64,000 nucleotides of DNA from Bidens hawaiensis (lineage: Eukaryota > Streptophyta > Magnoliopsida > Asterales > Asteraceae). The position numbers and the translations under genes were made by a program. Within the stretch, counting starts at the first letter, position 1. The number at the start of each line of letters is the position of its first letter. The notes beneath the pieces were generated by a model that saw only the letters and a list, made by a program, of their open reading frames with translations, ran no database searches and had not been told where the DNA came from. This document shows, piece after piece, positions 1 to 11,700 of the stretch. The DNA is taken from contig JAIQDT010003569.1 in the NCBI GenBank assembly GCA_021521415.1, positions 210,241 to 274,240 of the forward strand, read 5' to 3'.

Positions 1-330
1 TATGAGCCGGGATCGGGTCAAATATATTACTTGGGTTGCACCCGTGGTGAAGAGGCCCGTACCCCGTGCTTGGATGTATGAGCCGAGATCAGGTCAAATA
101 TATTACTCGGGTTGTACCCGTGGTGGAGAGGCCCGTATCTCGTGCTCGGATGTATAAGCTGTGACCGAGTCAAATATATTACTCGGGTTTGACTCGTGGT
201 GGAGAGGCTCGTGTCACATGCTTAGGTTTTACCGCGTCCGGGTCAAATATATCACTCGAGTCTTGACTCGTGGTGGAGAGGCCCGTGTACGTGTGTTCGA
301 CGATGATTGTATTACTTGGTGAATTATATA
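1..330 (+). repeat. ~80-bp tandem repeats inside LTR C
   Basis: About four imperfect units each contain GGTCAAATATATTACTCGGG followed by CGTGGTGGAGAGGCCCGT. The same array recurs at 28905-29345 in the second copy of this LTR family, so it belongs to the LTR rather than to the locus. Confidence 0.85.
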
Positions 331-879
331 TAATTTATTTTATTTATACCTTCTCTATTGTGTATAACTATAGCTTTGAAATAAAGTATGAATTATTGTT
401 TATGAAAACTTGAACTCACTTAGCTCAAGCTGACTTTGTGTGTATGTTAGATTGACTTTCAGGTTGAGGATTAGAGATTTCCGCTTGGACGTGCTAGAGA
501 CTACTCGGACGGTTGAAGGCACATCTAGTCGAAGAATTAATAACGCAAACTATTTCTTTTAAATTATTACCATAAGTATTTAAATTTTGGGCATTTGGTC
601 ACTTTCCCGGGTTTTGGGAATTTTGATGTTATCTATTCCGCTGTTTACTACTCTGAAACGATTTTAATAAGATGAAGATTTCAAATAAAACGAATATTTT
701 ATTTACAATTGATTTTGGACACATGTACCCGTGTTTTGGGATTTTTAGTACTTAAACATTTCCGCGGTTATTTACTCTGAACTTGTTTTAAATACAAAGA
801 ATCGTTTGGTTTTAAATTTTTGTGAATTTTTGTGGATGTGATTACCAACTGTAGGATTCCCGGGATTCGGGGTCTTACA
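1..879 (+). mobile_element. LTR, 3' part (family C), cut by the window edge
   Basis: The sequence ends in TCTTACA at 879 and matches the last ~870 bp of the complete solo LTR at 26720-29775: same tandem block, same promoter-distal segment and same terminal CCCGGGATTCGGGGTCTTACA-like end. The upstream part lies outside the window, so solo or element-bound status cannot be decided. It carries no coding sequence. A short stem-loop (420-433) is shared with other LTR families in the window. Confidence 0.8.
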
Positions 880-904
880 TGTGTGGTTAAGAACGAAGTT
901 CTTA

Positions 905-1107
905 GAACATTCTCATCCTATCCCCTAATTTTTTGTGAGAAAAGTTTGTAATTTATAAGGTGGGGTTTTGAGAGTAAATGATAGGGTGGAAAGAGAAAAT
1001 GTAATGATTTTTGTAAATTATAGGGTGAAGAGAGAAAACTGTAATGATAAAAGCATAAAAAAATATTATTTAATTAAATAGAAGAGAGAAATAAGTTGAG
1101 AATGCTC
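905..1107. mobile_element. PIF/Harbinger-like MITE
   Basis: The 203-bp element begins GAACATTCTCA and ends TGAGAATGCTC, an imperfect terminal inverted repeat, and is flanked by the trinucleotide TTA on both sides (902-904 and 1108-1110). TTA target duplications are typical of PIF/Harbinger elements. It has no coding capacity. Confidence 0.65.
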
Positions 1108-1138
1108 TTAAGTTCTTAAAACTCAAAAAGATTCTCAA

Positions 1139-1173
<35 letters not shown>

Positions 1174-1174
1174 G
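1139..1174. repeat. (TA)n microsatellite
   Basis: A run of alternating TA with one TG interruption marks the left junction of the inverted-repeat element that follows. Similar tracts recur at 1816-1829, 2489-2512, 3690-3702 and 4382-4391, each at an element junction. Confidence 0.9.
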
Positions 1175-1815
1175 GGGAAAGTTAAAATACAAAGGGAGAC
1201 AAAAATGAGAAGTGTGAGAAGAATTTGTGGCCACATAAAAAACCCTTCAAAAAATTTCCAAAAAATTAATAAAAAAAAATCATAACTCAAAATATAAATA
1301 AAAAATTAAAAAACAAAAATGTTTACCTCATAATTCTCGTTCCAAAAAAAAAAAAACTTCCGAAAAGACACAATGCAGAGACAAAAGACACAATGACGAA
1401 AATGAACAAACGACACAATTATAACTAAAAAAAGACACAATAAATCGCAAAATATAACACAATGCCGAACAAAATATAACGCAATGTTGAGTAATATAAC
1501 ACAATATCAAGAAAAAAAGACACAATATCAAGGATAAAAATACACAATCAATGACGAAAATAAACACTAAACACAATGATAAACAAAAAGACATAATGGT
1601 CTTTTTCACTCAACATTGTGTCTTTTTCGAGTTTTTTTTAGAATGAGGAAGACGGTGGAAACATTTTTGTGTTTTTACTTTTTTCTTTTTATATTAAATT
1701 TTGAGTTATGATTTTTTATTTATTTATTTTTAATATTTTTGAATGGTTTTTTTGTGTGGCTATAAATCCTTCTCATCCTTCTCATTTTTGTCTCCCTTTG
1801 TAGAATAACTTGACT
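1175..1815. mobile_element. Long-inverted-repeat (foldback) MITE flanked by (TA)n
   Basis: The left arm (about 1176-1360, containing CAAAGGGAGACAAAAATGAG) is repeated in reverse complement by the right arm (about 1640-1813, containing CTCATTTTTGTCTCCCTTTG). The match extends through blocks such as AATCATAACTCAAAAT on the left and its complement on the right, so the transcript could form a hairpin with ~170-bp arms. The middle is rich in the phrase GACACAATG. The 93-codon minus-strand ORF here is compositionally biased and is not taken as a gene. Confidence 0.75.
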
Positions 1816-1829
1816 TATATATATATATA

Positions 1830-2500
1830 GAGGGTTTGGATCAAATAAAAATGAAATTAACGTGCTAATTGTGAGAATCAAGTAGAGTAATTATATATAC
1901 AAGTAGAGTAATTATGTAATTACTTTATAACGCAATTTATGTAATAAACAACTTACATATATACAAATAAAAATTTAGATATGTGTAAAAACTAACTTTC
2001 ATCATTGTAATCATATATGTAGATATAAAAAGTGATAAAACGATACTCAAATAACATTAACATACAAGAACTTTTATAAAAAACGTTAGTTATTAAGAGT
2101 TCCTTCAAGTTCTTAAATAATTTAAAAGTTTTGTAATAATACTCATCCTACATATATATGGCTTACTTCTTTTGAGAACTAATTTGAGTTTAAAGAACTC
2201 AACGTAGCAATTTTTTTTAATTTTTTTTACATATATGTAATATACATAGGTTACATATACGTAGAAAAATTACAACATTTTTTACGCGCTGAATCGATTT
2301 TTTACATGTGTAACAGAAGTTTAAATTAGTGTAATCACTGTACATCCTTATTCTTCCTCATACTTAATTTTTTAATCAGATTTAATCTCAACCAGATAAT
2401 CTAACCTATTTTATTAAATGCGTAGTTAAGAATGAGATTCTTAAAGTTCTTAAAACTCAACAATGTTATTATCCCTCCCCCCCCCCTCTATATATATATA
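1830..2500. other. AT-rich gene-free stretch, possibly two more (TA)-flanked elements
   Basis: No coding signal is visible. The segment after the TATATATATG tract near 2155 starts with a phrase like TTTGAGTTTAAAGAACTC and ends near 2440-2470 with a loosely complementary TTAAAGTTCTTAAAACTCAA, suggesting one eroded inverted-repeat element of about 330 bp. A poly-C tract (2475-2487) precedes the next TA tract. Confidence 0.35.
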
Positions 2501-2512
2501 TATATATATATA

Positions 2513-3692
2513 TGGGTGGAGTTATAATAAGAAGTGAAATGTGTCTAAAAAGTGCAATAAGTAATCTGATGCGTTAGATTTGGTGATATGATTGTTTAGA
2601 TGAGAAGTGTGTTTTGTAGGCTGTGTGTGTTATTTTAATACTTGTTTTATAACACTCTAGGCATAATCGTCTAGTGTGTTATATTATATATGAAAACATT
2701 ACCAATTTATATTTATCATTTTTTAATCCAAACTTAAAACACAACACCAAAAACACCACAAGATATATATAGTGTGTTTTAAATCAAATAATAATCAAAA
2801 TTTAAAAACAACACCAAATTATCCAAATTCAAAACACAACACTAAGCACAAAAACACACTTTCATTAACAGAAACACACTAAATTGAGCAATTTAAAAAA
2901 TCATACCCCGATTCCAACTGATGGAAATGGTTGTTATAACTAAAATATGACAATTTAAAAAAATATAGTAAAGGCCATAAATTTGTTAGTCGGTAGACGT
3001 TTATTAATATTTTTGGACCTCTTTTGAATAGCGTGATCTGAAAGAAAAAGATAATCTTGACGTATTGAAATGTGTGTGGGTCTTCCACAAGTCAAGTGTT
3101 GATTGCTCTAGAAGCTTTATGGTTCAGGCTTTTCTTTGATTGGAAAAGTGCGTCGGAAAAACATGAGTGACCGGAAAATTATGTTACGTCATCGGATTAG
3201 CGGTTACTTTCACCTGAAGTGTTATTTTCCATTGCTCCTCAATCTTTTCACGTCGTAAGCCCACAACAAAGGCTCAGATCTGACCATGGATGTGGTTTAC
3301 GGCGCCTTGTTCGTAACCAGATCTGGAGGTTTATTAATTTGTTTTTTCTTCTTTAACGCCATAGTCGCTCGCTAGAATAAAGGATTATCGCGGCATGGAG
3401 GTGGTGATAGACGGTGACGGTGATGCTAATATGGGGTGAACGGTGGGGTCGCCGGAAACCATGGAGTCGTCGGAAAAGGTGGGGGCGCCGAAAACGTGAT
3501 AGGGGGTGGGGTGACGGCTGTTTAAAAATGGTTGGTCATGATTGTTTTTTTCTTCTTTCATTAACATTCTAAAAAATAATAAAATAATTCATTCCAAAAA
3601 TAATATAAGAAGTTTGGACGATCATACCCCTATGTACTAATGGTTCAAATCTTTTCTTATACTTATTAGGAAATATTCACTTCTTATTTATA
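2513..3692. mobile_element. (TA)-flanked inverted-repeat element with GC-rich interior
   Basis: A perfect 13-bp inverted repeat, AATAAGAAGTGAA at 2526-2538 and its complement at 3676-3688, lies just inside (TA)n tracts on both sides. The ~1.2-kb interior is AT-rich except for about 3120-3540, which is much richer in G and C and repeatedly contains GCCGGAAA-like phrases. This could be host sequence carried by the element. I do not recognise a gene in it, and the 60-codon minus-strand ORF (3385-3567) is not convincing. Confidence 0.55.
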
Positions 3693-3704
3693 TATATATA
3701 TATG

Positions 3705-4381
3705 GGTGAGATCTAGTGAAAACTTCTATTAAAGAGAAAACTTAAAAACTCCTAAAAAACTATTTTTAACTTTTTTTTGAAGTTTCTTTTTTTTCCATTA
3801 TTCTTATATGTTGTTATTGGTTCAAAAAAAAAACTTGTAGGTAACCTCGTCGGTGTAGTGTACATGTGTAATAGTGTGCATTGCATATATGCAAAAGTGT
3901 TTGTATTGCATAGAATACAACACTATTGCACATATTTAATACACACTATTGTATATATGCAATATAAGACTAATACGCACATCGAATACACATTAGTACG
4001 TATGTGTAATACAACATTAACACACATGTGCACTATATCGACTTTTATTTTATTATTATTCTTTTGTCATATAATACAACACTACTACACATATACAATA
4101 CACAAATTTTGAATATATGCAATTAAACACTATTAAACTTAAAAATACATAGTAATACACATGTGTAATACAACGGTATCGCACAGGAATACGTATGTGC
4201 ATTACAGCGGGTTTTATTTTTATTTTTATTATTATTTTTTTATTTTTTCGAGCAAAGGGTAAGAAAATATAAGAATAATGGCAAAAACAGAAATTTGAAA
4301 ATATTTTGTTTATTTTTAATTAAAAATAATTCTTTAGGAGTTTTTAAGTTTTCTCTCTTAAGATGAGTTTTCTCTTTATCC
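3705..4381. mobile_element. (TA)-flanked MITE with 24-bp perfect inverted repeat
   Basis: AGAGAAAACTTAAAAACTCC (continuing to 24 nt, 3733-3756) is matched in perfect reverse complement at 4333-4356, with weaker pairing over about 60 bp. (TA)n tracts lie on both sides. The interior carries many near-copies of ACACATGTGTAATAC. There is no coding signal; the 111-codon plus-strand ORF is a translation of this repetitive interior. Confidence 0.75.
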
Positions 4382-4551
4382 ATATATATATAGAAAAAGG
4401 TTCAAATAAGAATAAAGAATTTCCTTAAGAACAAATAGATTTTTGACATTTGGTATTAAAACCTATGGTAAAAGAATAATTCTAGGAAACTCTGTTGGTT
4501 ATAATGGTGAAAGAGTAATTCTAGGAAACTATGTCAGTTTTTGGTAATATA

Positions 4552-4580
4552 CTAGTTTTAGAGCCCGTGTTACACACGGG
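4552..4580 (-). mobile_element. Helitron 3' terminus
   Basis: On the minus strand the sequence reads CCCGTGTGTAACACGGG, a 7-bp stem with a 3-nt loop (4564-4580), then eight bases, then CTAG (4552-4555) followed by T. A hairpin a few bases upstream of CTRR at an A/T target is the diagnostic Helitron 3' end. The element would extend rightwards; I could not place its 5' end. Confidence 0.7.
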
Positions 4581-6057
4581 ATAATTCAAATTATAAAATT
4601 ATAAGTAAAACAAATAATTACATAGCTTATATGAAAAAAAATGTATTACATCTATGCTTGTATCTATACAATGTGTACATAAGTTGATTTTATTTATATC
4701 ACAAAATGATTTTTTTAAATGAACTTAATAAAAAAATGTCCATGCAAAATCGTACCCAGGAATTCTTCTTTCTATTGAAAAATTCATTCTCGGTGTCATA
4801 TATGTATAATTGAAAGAATTTTGGTTATGAACCAATTTCGAAAATAAGACTTCTCATACGATAGTAGTTCTAACCACTCAGTCTAAATACAAAAGAGGCG
4901 TTACCTTTATTGATATATTTATCAATTTACCACCCATCAAAGGAAAGTATGATATTAAATTGTAGCAATGGATGTTTTCAAGAACTATGTTTTTCTGAGC
5001 TACACTATAAAAAAGATTTTGATAAGTTTCAGAGGGCTTCTCGACTTTGTCATAATGACAACATAAAAAATAGCATGTTAACCCATTCAATTTTATGAAT
5101 ATTTTGTTTCATTTAAGCATAGTTTTACATGACATGCTTCCTACACAATGTTTCTGATCATCATTGAAGGAAAAATTAATGTTGACATAAATATTTCAAA
5201 TTTGATAAAAGTTAGAAGCATTGATAGGCATGGGGGTGGCATGTCGAAATTGTGCGTAATCTTTTCTTAAATTTTAATAGTTGAGGGGAAAATAGTCAAT
5301 TTGTCAAATCCAGAACCTTTTGCTTATTTCAAAAAATGCCTTTAAAAATAAACTTGAAAACCCGAATCATGTTTAAAATTCTAACTTCCATACTTTTGAC
5401 ATTTTAAAGTCAACACTTTGAACCCATAACAAATTTGACGATAAATCTATTTTGTATCCTCAAACTTTTAAAAATACTCAAAATTTTGACCTAAATGTAG
5501 TTAATTTGTACCAAACAATCTATTTACCAACTTACGACCCATCAAATCAAATTTAACTTCCACAAAAAACCCAAAACAATTTTCATTTGAGAAAATGATT
5601 TGTTGTTAAATTTGGGAATTCACAAAGTATTTTGAAATATATAGTAAAATAGTATGTTAATATTAATATTTATAAAAATGTATAGATATTATATAAATAT
5701 AGTGTAAAATGAAAGTGAATAATTATTGATTTATTACATATATTAGAGTATATTAGTTTTGGAGGGAAAAAATTGCTAGAATTAACCAAAACATGACAAG
5801 TATCCCCATTTATTTTACTTTATTAGAATAGGTAGATGTTGTTAAATTTAATATAAAACATCAAAAAATAAAAAAAATAAAAATTGTTTGCTATTTTTTA
5901 ACATTTTTTTACTAACTTTTATATGTGTTTTCAGAAGAGAGAAAAAATTATATTTATATTTATATTTTTATAAACTTTAATTTTGTACCACAAGTTTCAA
6001 ACTTTAATTAAAACATGTGGTTAAAAATGAGTTTATAGAGTTTTCACAACCAGTGGT
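4581..6057. other. AT-rich gene-free DNA
   Basis: This stretch is probably the body of the Helitron whose 3' end is at 4552. No protein-like reading frame or recognisable repeat is visible; short ORFs on both strands at 4878-5098 overlap each other and look random. Confidence 0.5.
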
Positions 6058-6590
6058 GTAACATCCAAGAAAATCCCATAATTATTTTGGACTAAAAATG
6101 TCAACTTTGAAAGTTGAAGGATTTAAAAATATTCATAAGACGAGTAATGGGAAAAATGAGATAAGAAAAATAAAGATATCTCATGTTAAGGAAATGAGAA
6201 AATTCCATCCCACATGAAAAGATGGAAGAAAATGAAAGCATTCCATATGGGTATAGATAATAAAGGAAACTTTCATCCCACATGGAAAGAAGAAAAAAAA
6301 TTGGAAGCTCTTTATGAGGAAGAGAGTTTCCATAGTAATATTCTTATGTGGTAACCATTCTCCATAGTCCTAGCGGAGGGTGCGAAGCACCCGAAGCGCA
6401 CGGACTTGGACTCGGACACGGACTCGGGCGATGGGCGTAATGTGGCGTTTTGATGGCGCACTTTACACTTCGCACGCTCGCATCTTCGTATAAGGGTCCC
6501 TTTAGTATTTTTGAAAAATGAAAGTATGACCAAGAAGTGACAAGTTATCAAAGACAAAGGACTAAAAGTGAAAATCTGATTCCAGGAGCC

Positions 6591-6780
6591 CATCGCGCTA
6601 CGTGATGAGCCCAGGAGCGAGGCCATCGCGCTACGCGATGGGGTTATATAATCATCAGACATGTGTCGCGACAGGGAGACACGTGGCAGACGCTAAGGCT
6701 GAGTCAGCATAACACGTGTCATTCCCTGACATGGCGCTACGCGATGACCAAGCAAAAGGGACCATCGGCACTACGCGATG
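6591..6780 (+). repeat. Four hairpin-forming palindromes in LTR B
   Basis: Copies lie at 6591-6607, 6624-6640, 6730-6746 and 6763-6780. The best copy, CATCGCGCTACGCGATG, pairs 7+7 bases around a CTA loop. The related solo LTR has the complementary form (about 56643-56832), and the LTR at 59040-60854 has CTTCGCG/CGCGAAG-type stems (about 60380-60432). Confidence 0.8.
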
Positions 6781-6795
6781 GATCCCAAAATCAGC

Positions 6796-6803
6796 TATAA
6801 AAG
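6796..6803 (+). promoter_or_regulatory. TATA box of LTR B
   Basis: TATAAAAG lies 13 bp after the last hairpin palindrome. The equivalent TATA motif is found on the minus strand of both related solo LTRs (near 56623 and near 60359). Confidence 0.55.
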
Positions 6804-6934
6804 GGAAGGGGTATGGCACATTCATTTCACACCTCAAATCACACTTTCTTACAGATTGTTAGTCTCGGTTTGCGTGCCGGTCTCATGGAACGTGCCAAGC
6901 TCCGAAGCGCTGACGGTTTAAGCTCTAGAACGTG

Positions 6935-8083
6935 TGACGAGTGAATCATCAGGAGGATGCTAATCGAGCTAACGGATAGAAGTATGGTTGTTTAATTAAC
7001 TAAATTTAGTGGAATTAGATGACTACTTTCATTTGTGTGATTGCATGTTAGAAGAGTTGAAGGATGATGTTACGAGAACACGGTGAAAACGGTGAAGAAA
7101 TCGAAGCTAAAACGAGAGAGATATAGGGAAAACAAGAAACCGAAAACAAGCTCCACCGTGGCCCACGTGGACCACGGTCCAACAGGAACAAGGAAGCAGA
7201 ACTCACTGTACTGTGTCATGAGTATAGGACCGTGGCCCCACGGTCTGGACTGTGGACCACGGTCCGGTCGTAACTACCGGCGGTCTTAGTCTTTAATAGG
7301 CCGTTTTGGCTGAACTTTTGATCTATCTTTCAATTGGGACTACTTGGAGACGATTGGTGGAGGCTAAAACATTAATTTGGGTGTTGGTAATCATTAGTTT
7401 ATGTCTTTGATTCGTATGATTGAGACAATTGAAAGTATGATGATCCATCAAACCATGAGTGGCTAACTCCATTGGTGATCATCTTGGATGTAAGGTTTAA
7501 TTGATACACTTGTTATGCTTTGATTTCTAGAATAATAACTTTGCAATGTTTGTCTAGTTATTATGGTGTTTGATTAATTGATTGTAAATTGTTGCTTGTA
7601 TTTGATCATAATCTAAACCATACGTTCTTGGTGCCATTGGCAATCGAGATATCATGGAAGGAATTAGGGTTGAATATTAGTTAATTGATTATCGGGTAAC
7701 AACCTTGAGTTTTATTAATCCAAGTACTTAGTTCCCTTTTATCACAAACAAGTAATCAAACATGAACTATCTCTATGTAGCTCTTTCTAGTAAGCATGAA
7801 CATTAGTGTTGATTGAAACCTGAAATCTAAGATGATCGGTTTCGTTTAATCAGTTTACAAATCTCAATAGTTGTTTTGCAAGTGTCTTATTTTATTTTAG
7901 TTAATCTAAAAACCAAAAAATCAAATCTGAATTTACTTTTATATAATTTTAGTTTAATTACATTTTCTGATAAAGCTACTGGTAAACACGCATTCCACAA
8001 ACTCTCTGTGTTCGACACCCACTTACTGCTATCTATTTAGTTGTAATTGGTTTATTTTTGAGTGAGTCTTCGACCTCACGTCA
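6935..8083 (+). mobile_element. LTR A copy 1, inserted in LTR B
   Basis: This copy runs from TGACGAG to CACGTCA. The flanks are ACGTG on the left and ACGCG on the right, a 5-bp target duplication with one C/T difference, and removing the insert restores the order seen in the uninterrupted LTR B. It therefore looks like an insertion into LTR B that preceded amplification. The first ~250 bp carry more differences from the other copies than the rest. Confidence 0.7.
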
Positions 8084-8774
8084 ACGCGAAATAGAATAGA
8101 ATTGCTCCTCGATCAATCATAGGCAACTAACTCCAAATACCGGTGTAAGGTAGGGGTTCTGCCTAAATATTATTTTATTATTATCTTATATGGCTTAGAC
8201 CACAGTCAGAGGTATAGCCCAAACCTTGATCATAATTATGTTTACAAGAGCTTTATAAATATAAAGGTTATAGCTAAAATAATGTTTCTTCATGATTAGG
8301 AAACATAAGCTTTTACATACAAGAAGATATAGTAGTTTCTTCAAAATTAAGCAACATTATATGCAAGAGATATAGTTTTCTTCACAACTAAGAAACGTAA
8401 GATTTTACATACCGAAGTTATAGTCATTTAATGTTTCTTCTTGAAGAATAACCTATCAATAGACGTTTCTTCATAAAGAAGAAACTCGGCACATGATTTG
8501 TAAAGAAATGAAAAGACTACGGGTTTAAATCTTTTATTCAAAAAAATGATCAGTCAAGGTTTAAAGCTATCAAAACTAGACTAAAGGTCTGTAGCTGGAT
8601 CAAGAGACGATCCGGGTATTTATACAAACCTATTTCATTATAGATCAATCATCATTCATTCATAAAAGTTATCAAACGAGATCACCACATCATTCAGAAT
8701 ATACAATCACAGGTGAATACGTTAAACCTTTTACAGTTAGTCATAAGATAAATGGGTTGTTAAGTGTGGGGATG
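8084..8774 (+). mobile_element. LTR B segment, first of five copies
   Basis: This 691-bp segment continues LTR B after the LTR-A insertion. It is homologous to the minus strand of about 56000-56510 in the solo LTR (shared phrases include GGTAGGGGTTCTG and GGCTTAGACCA on one strand of each). It ends abruptly at GGGGATG, where the next LTR A begins. Identical segments follow at 9924-10614, 11764-12454, 13603-14293 and 15443-16133. Confidence 0.8.
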
Positions 8775-11700
8775 TGACGAGTGAATCGTCAGGAGGATGT
8801 TAATCGAGCTAACGGATAGAAGTATGGTTGTTTAATTAACTAAATTTAGTGGAATTATATGACTACTGTCATTTGTGTGATTGTAGGTTAAAAGAGTTGA
8901 AGGATGATGTTACGAGAACACGGGTGAAAATAGTGAATAAATTGGAGCTAAAACGAGAGAGATATAAGGAAAACAAGAAACCGGAAACAAGCTCCACCGT
9001 GGCCCACGTGGACCACGGTCCAACAGGAACAAGGAAACAGAACTCACTGTACTGTGTCATGAGTATAGGACCGTGGCCCACGGTCTGGACTGTGGACCAC
9101 GGTCCGGTCGTAACTACCGGCGGTCTTAGTCTTTAATAGGCCGTTTTGGCTGAACTTTTGATCTATCTTTCAATTGGGACTACTTGGAGACGATTGGTGG
9201 AGGCTAAAACATTAATTTGGGTATTGGTAATCATTAGTTTATGTCTTTGATTCGTATGATTGAGACAATTGAAAGTATGATGATCCATCAAACCATGAGT
9301 GGCTAACTCCATTGGTGATCATCTTGGATGTAAGGTTTAATTGATACACTTGTTATGCTTTGATTTCTAGAATAATAACTTTGCAATGTTTCTCTAGTTA
9401 TTATGGTGTTTGATTAATTGATTGTAAATTGTTGCTTGTATTTGATCATAATCTAAACCATACGTTCTTGGTGCCATTGGCAATCGAGATATCATGGAAG
9501 GAATTAGGGTTGAATATTAGTTAATTGATTATCGGGTAACAACCTTGAGTTTTATTAATCCAAGTACTTAGTTCCCTTTTATCACAAACAAGTAATCAAA
9601 CATGAACTATCTCTATGTAGCTCTTTCTAGTAAGCATGAACATTAGTGTTGATTGAAACCTGAAATCTAAGATGATCGGTTTCGTTTAATCAGTTTACAA
9701 ATCTCAATAGTTGTTTTGCAAGTGTCTTATTTTATTTTAGTTAATCTAAAAACCAAAAAATCAAATCTGAATTTACTTTTATATAATTTTAGTTTAATTA
9801 CATTTTCTGATAAAGCTACTGGTAAACACGCATTCCACAAACTCTCTGTGTTCGACACCCACTTACTGCTATCTATTTAGTTGTAATTGGTTTATTTTTG
9901 AGTGAGTCTTCGACCTCACGTCAACGCGAAATAGAATAGAATTGCTCCTCGATCAATCATAGGCAACTAACTCCAAATACCGGTGTAAGGTAGGGGTTCT
10001 GCCTAAATATTATTTTATTATTATCTTATATGGCTTAGACCACAGTCAGAGGTATAGCCCAAACCTTGATCATAATTATGTTTACAAGAGCTTTATAAAT
10101 ATAAAGGTTATAGCTAAAATAATGTTTCTTCATGATTAGGAAACATAAGCTTTTACATACAAGAAGATATAGTAGTTTCTTCAAAATTAAGCAACATTAT
10201 ATGCAAGAGATATAGTTTTCTTCACAACTAAGAAACGTAAGATTTTACATACCGAAGTTATAGTCATTTAATGTTTCTTCTTGAAGAATAACCTATCAAT
10301 AGACGTTTCTTCATAAAGAAGAAACTCGGCACATGATTTGTAAAGAAATGAAAAGACTACGGGTTTAAATCTTTTATTCAAAAAAATGATCAGTCAAGGT
10401 TTAAAGCTATCAAAACTAGACTAAAGGTCTGTAGCTGGATCAAGAGACGATCCGGGTATTTATACAAACCTATTTCATTATAGATCAATCATCATTCATT
10501 CATAAAAGTTATCAAACGAGATCACCACATCATTCAGAATATACAATCACAGGTGAATACGTTAAACCTTTTACAGTTAGTCATAAGATAAATGGGTTGT
10601 TAAGTGTGGGGATGTGACGAGTGAATCGTCAGGAGGATGTTAATCGAGCTAACGGATAGAAGTATGGTTGTTTAATTAACTAAATTTAGTGGAATTATAT
10701 GACTACTGTCATTTGTGTGATTGTAGGTTAAAAGAGTTGAAGGATGATGTTACGAGAACACGGGTGAAAATAGTGAATAAATTGGAGCTAAAACGAGAGA
10801 GATATAAGGAAAACAAGAAACCGGAAACAAGCTCCACCGTGGCCCACGTGGACCACGGTCCAACAGGAACAAGGAAACAGAACTCACTGTACTGTGTCAT
10901 GAGTATAGGACCGTGGCCCACGGTCTGGACTGTGGACCACGGTCCGGTCGTAACTACCGGCGGTCTTAGTCTTTAATAGGCCGTTTTGGCTGAACTTTTG
11001 ATCTATCTTTCAATTGGGACTACTTGGAGACGATTGGTGGAGGCTAAAACATTAATTTGGGTATTGGTAATCATTAGTTTATGTCTTTGATTCGTATGAT
11101 TGAGACAATTGAAAGTATGATGATCCATCAAACCATGAGTGGCTAACTCCATTGGTGATCATCTTGGATGTAAGGTTTAATTGATACACTTGTTATGCTT
11201 TGATTTCTAGAATAATAACTTTGCAATGTTTCTCTAGTTATTATGGTGTTTGATTAATTGATTGTAAATTGTTGCTTGTATTTGATCATAATCTAAACCA
11301 TACGTTCTTGGTGCCATTGGCAATCGAGATATCATGGAAGGAATTAGGGTTGAATATTAGTTAATTGATTATCGGGTAACAACCTTGAGTTTTATTAATC
11401 CAAGTACTTAGTTCCCTTTTATCACAAACAAGTAATCAAACATGAACTATCTCTATGTAGCTCTTTCTAGTAAGCATGAACATTAGTGTTGATTGAAACC
11501 TGAAATCTAAGATGATCGGTTTCGTTTAATCAGTTTACAAATCTCAATAGTTGTTTTGCAAGTGTCTTATTTTATTTTAGTTAATCTAAAAACCAAAAAA
11601 TCAAATCTGAATTTACTTTTATATAATTTTAGTTTAATTACATTTTCTGATAAAGCTACTGGTAAACACGCATTCCACAAACTCTCTGTGTTCGACACCC

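Larger units (their letters stand above)
6058..6934 (+). mobile_element. LTR family B, 5' part, interrupted by LTR A
   Basis: The sequence starts TGTAACATCC and is the reverse-complement relative of the solo LTRs at 55220-57324 and 59040-60854. It contains a TATA box (TATAAAAG, 6796-6803) and four copies of a small palindrome near CATCGCGCTACGCGATG. At 6934 it is broken by the first copy of LTR A; its continuation begins with ACGCG at 8084 and is present in every unit of the tandem array. Confidence 0.8.

Noticed and set aside
1328..1609. 93-codon minus-strand ORF rich in Phe, Leu and Cys, resembling a membrane protein
   Set aside because: It is a translation of the repetitive GACACAATG-rich interior of a foldback MITE; composition alone explains the hydrophobicity.
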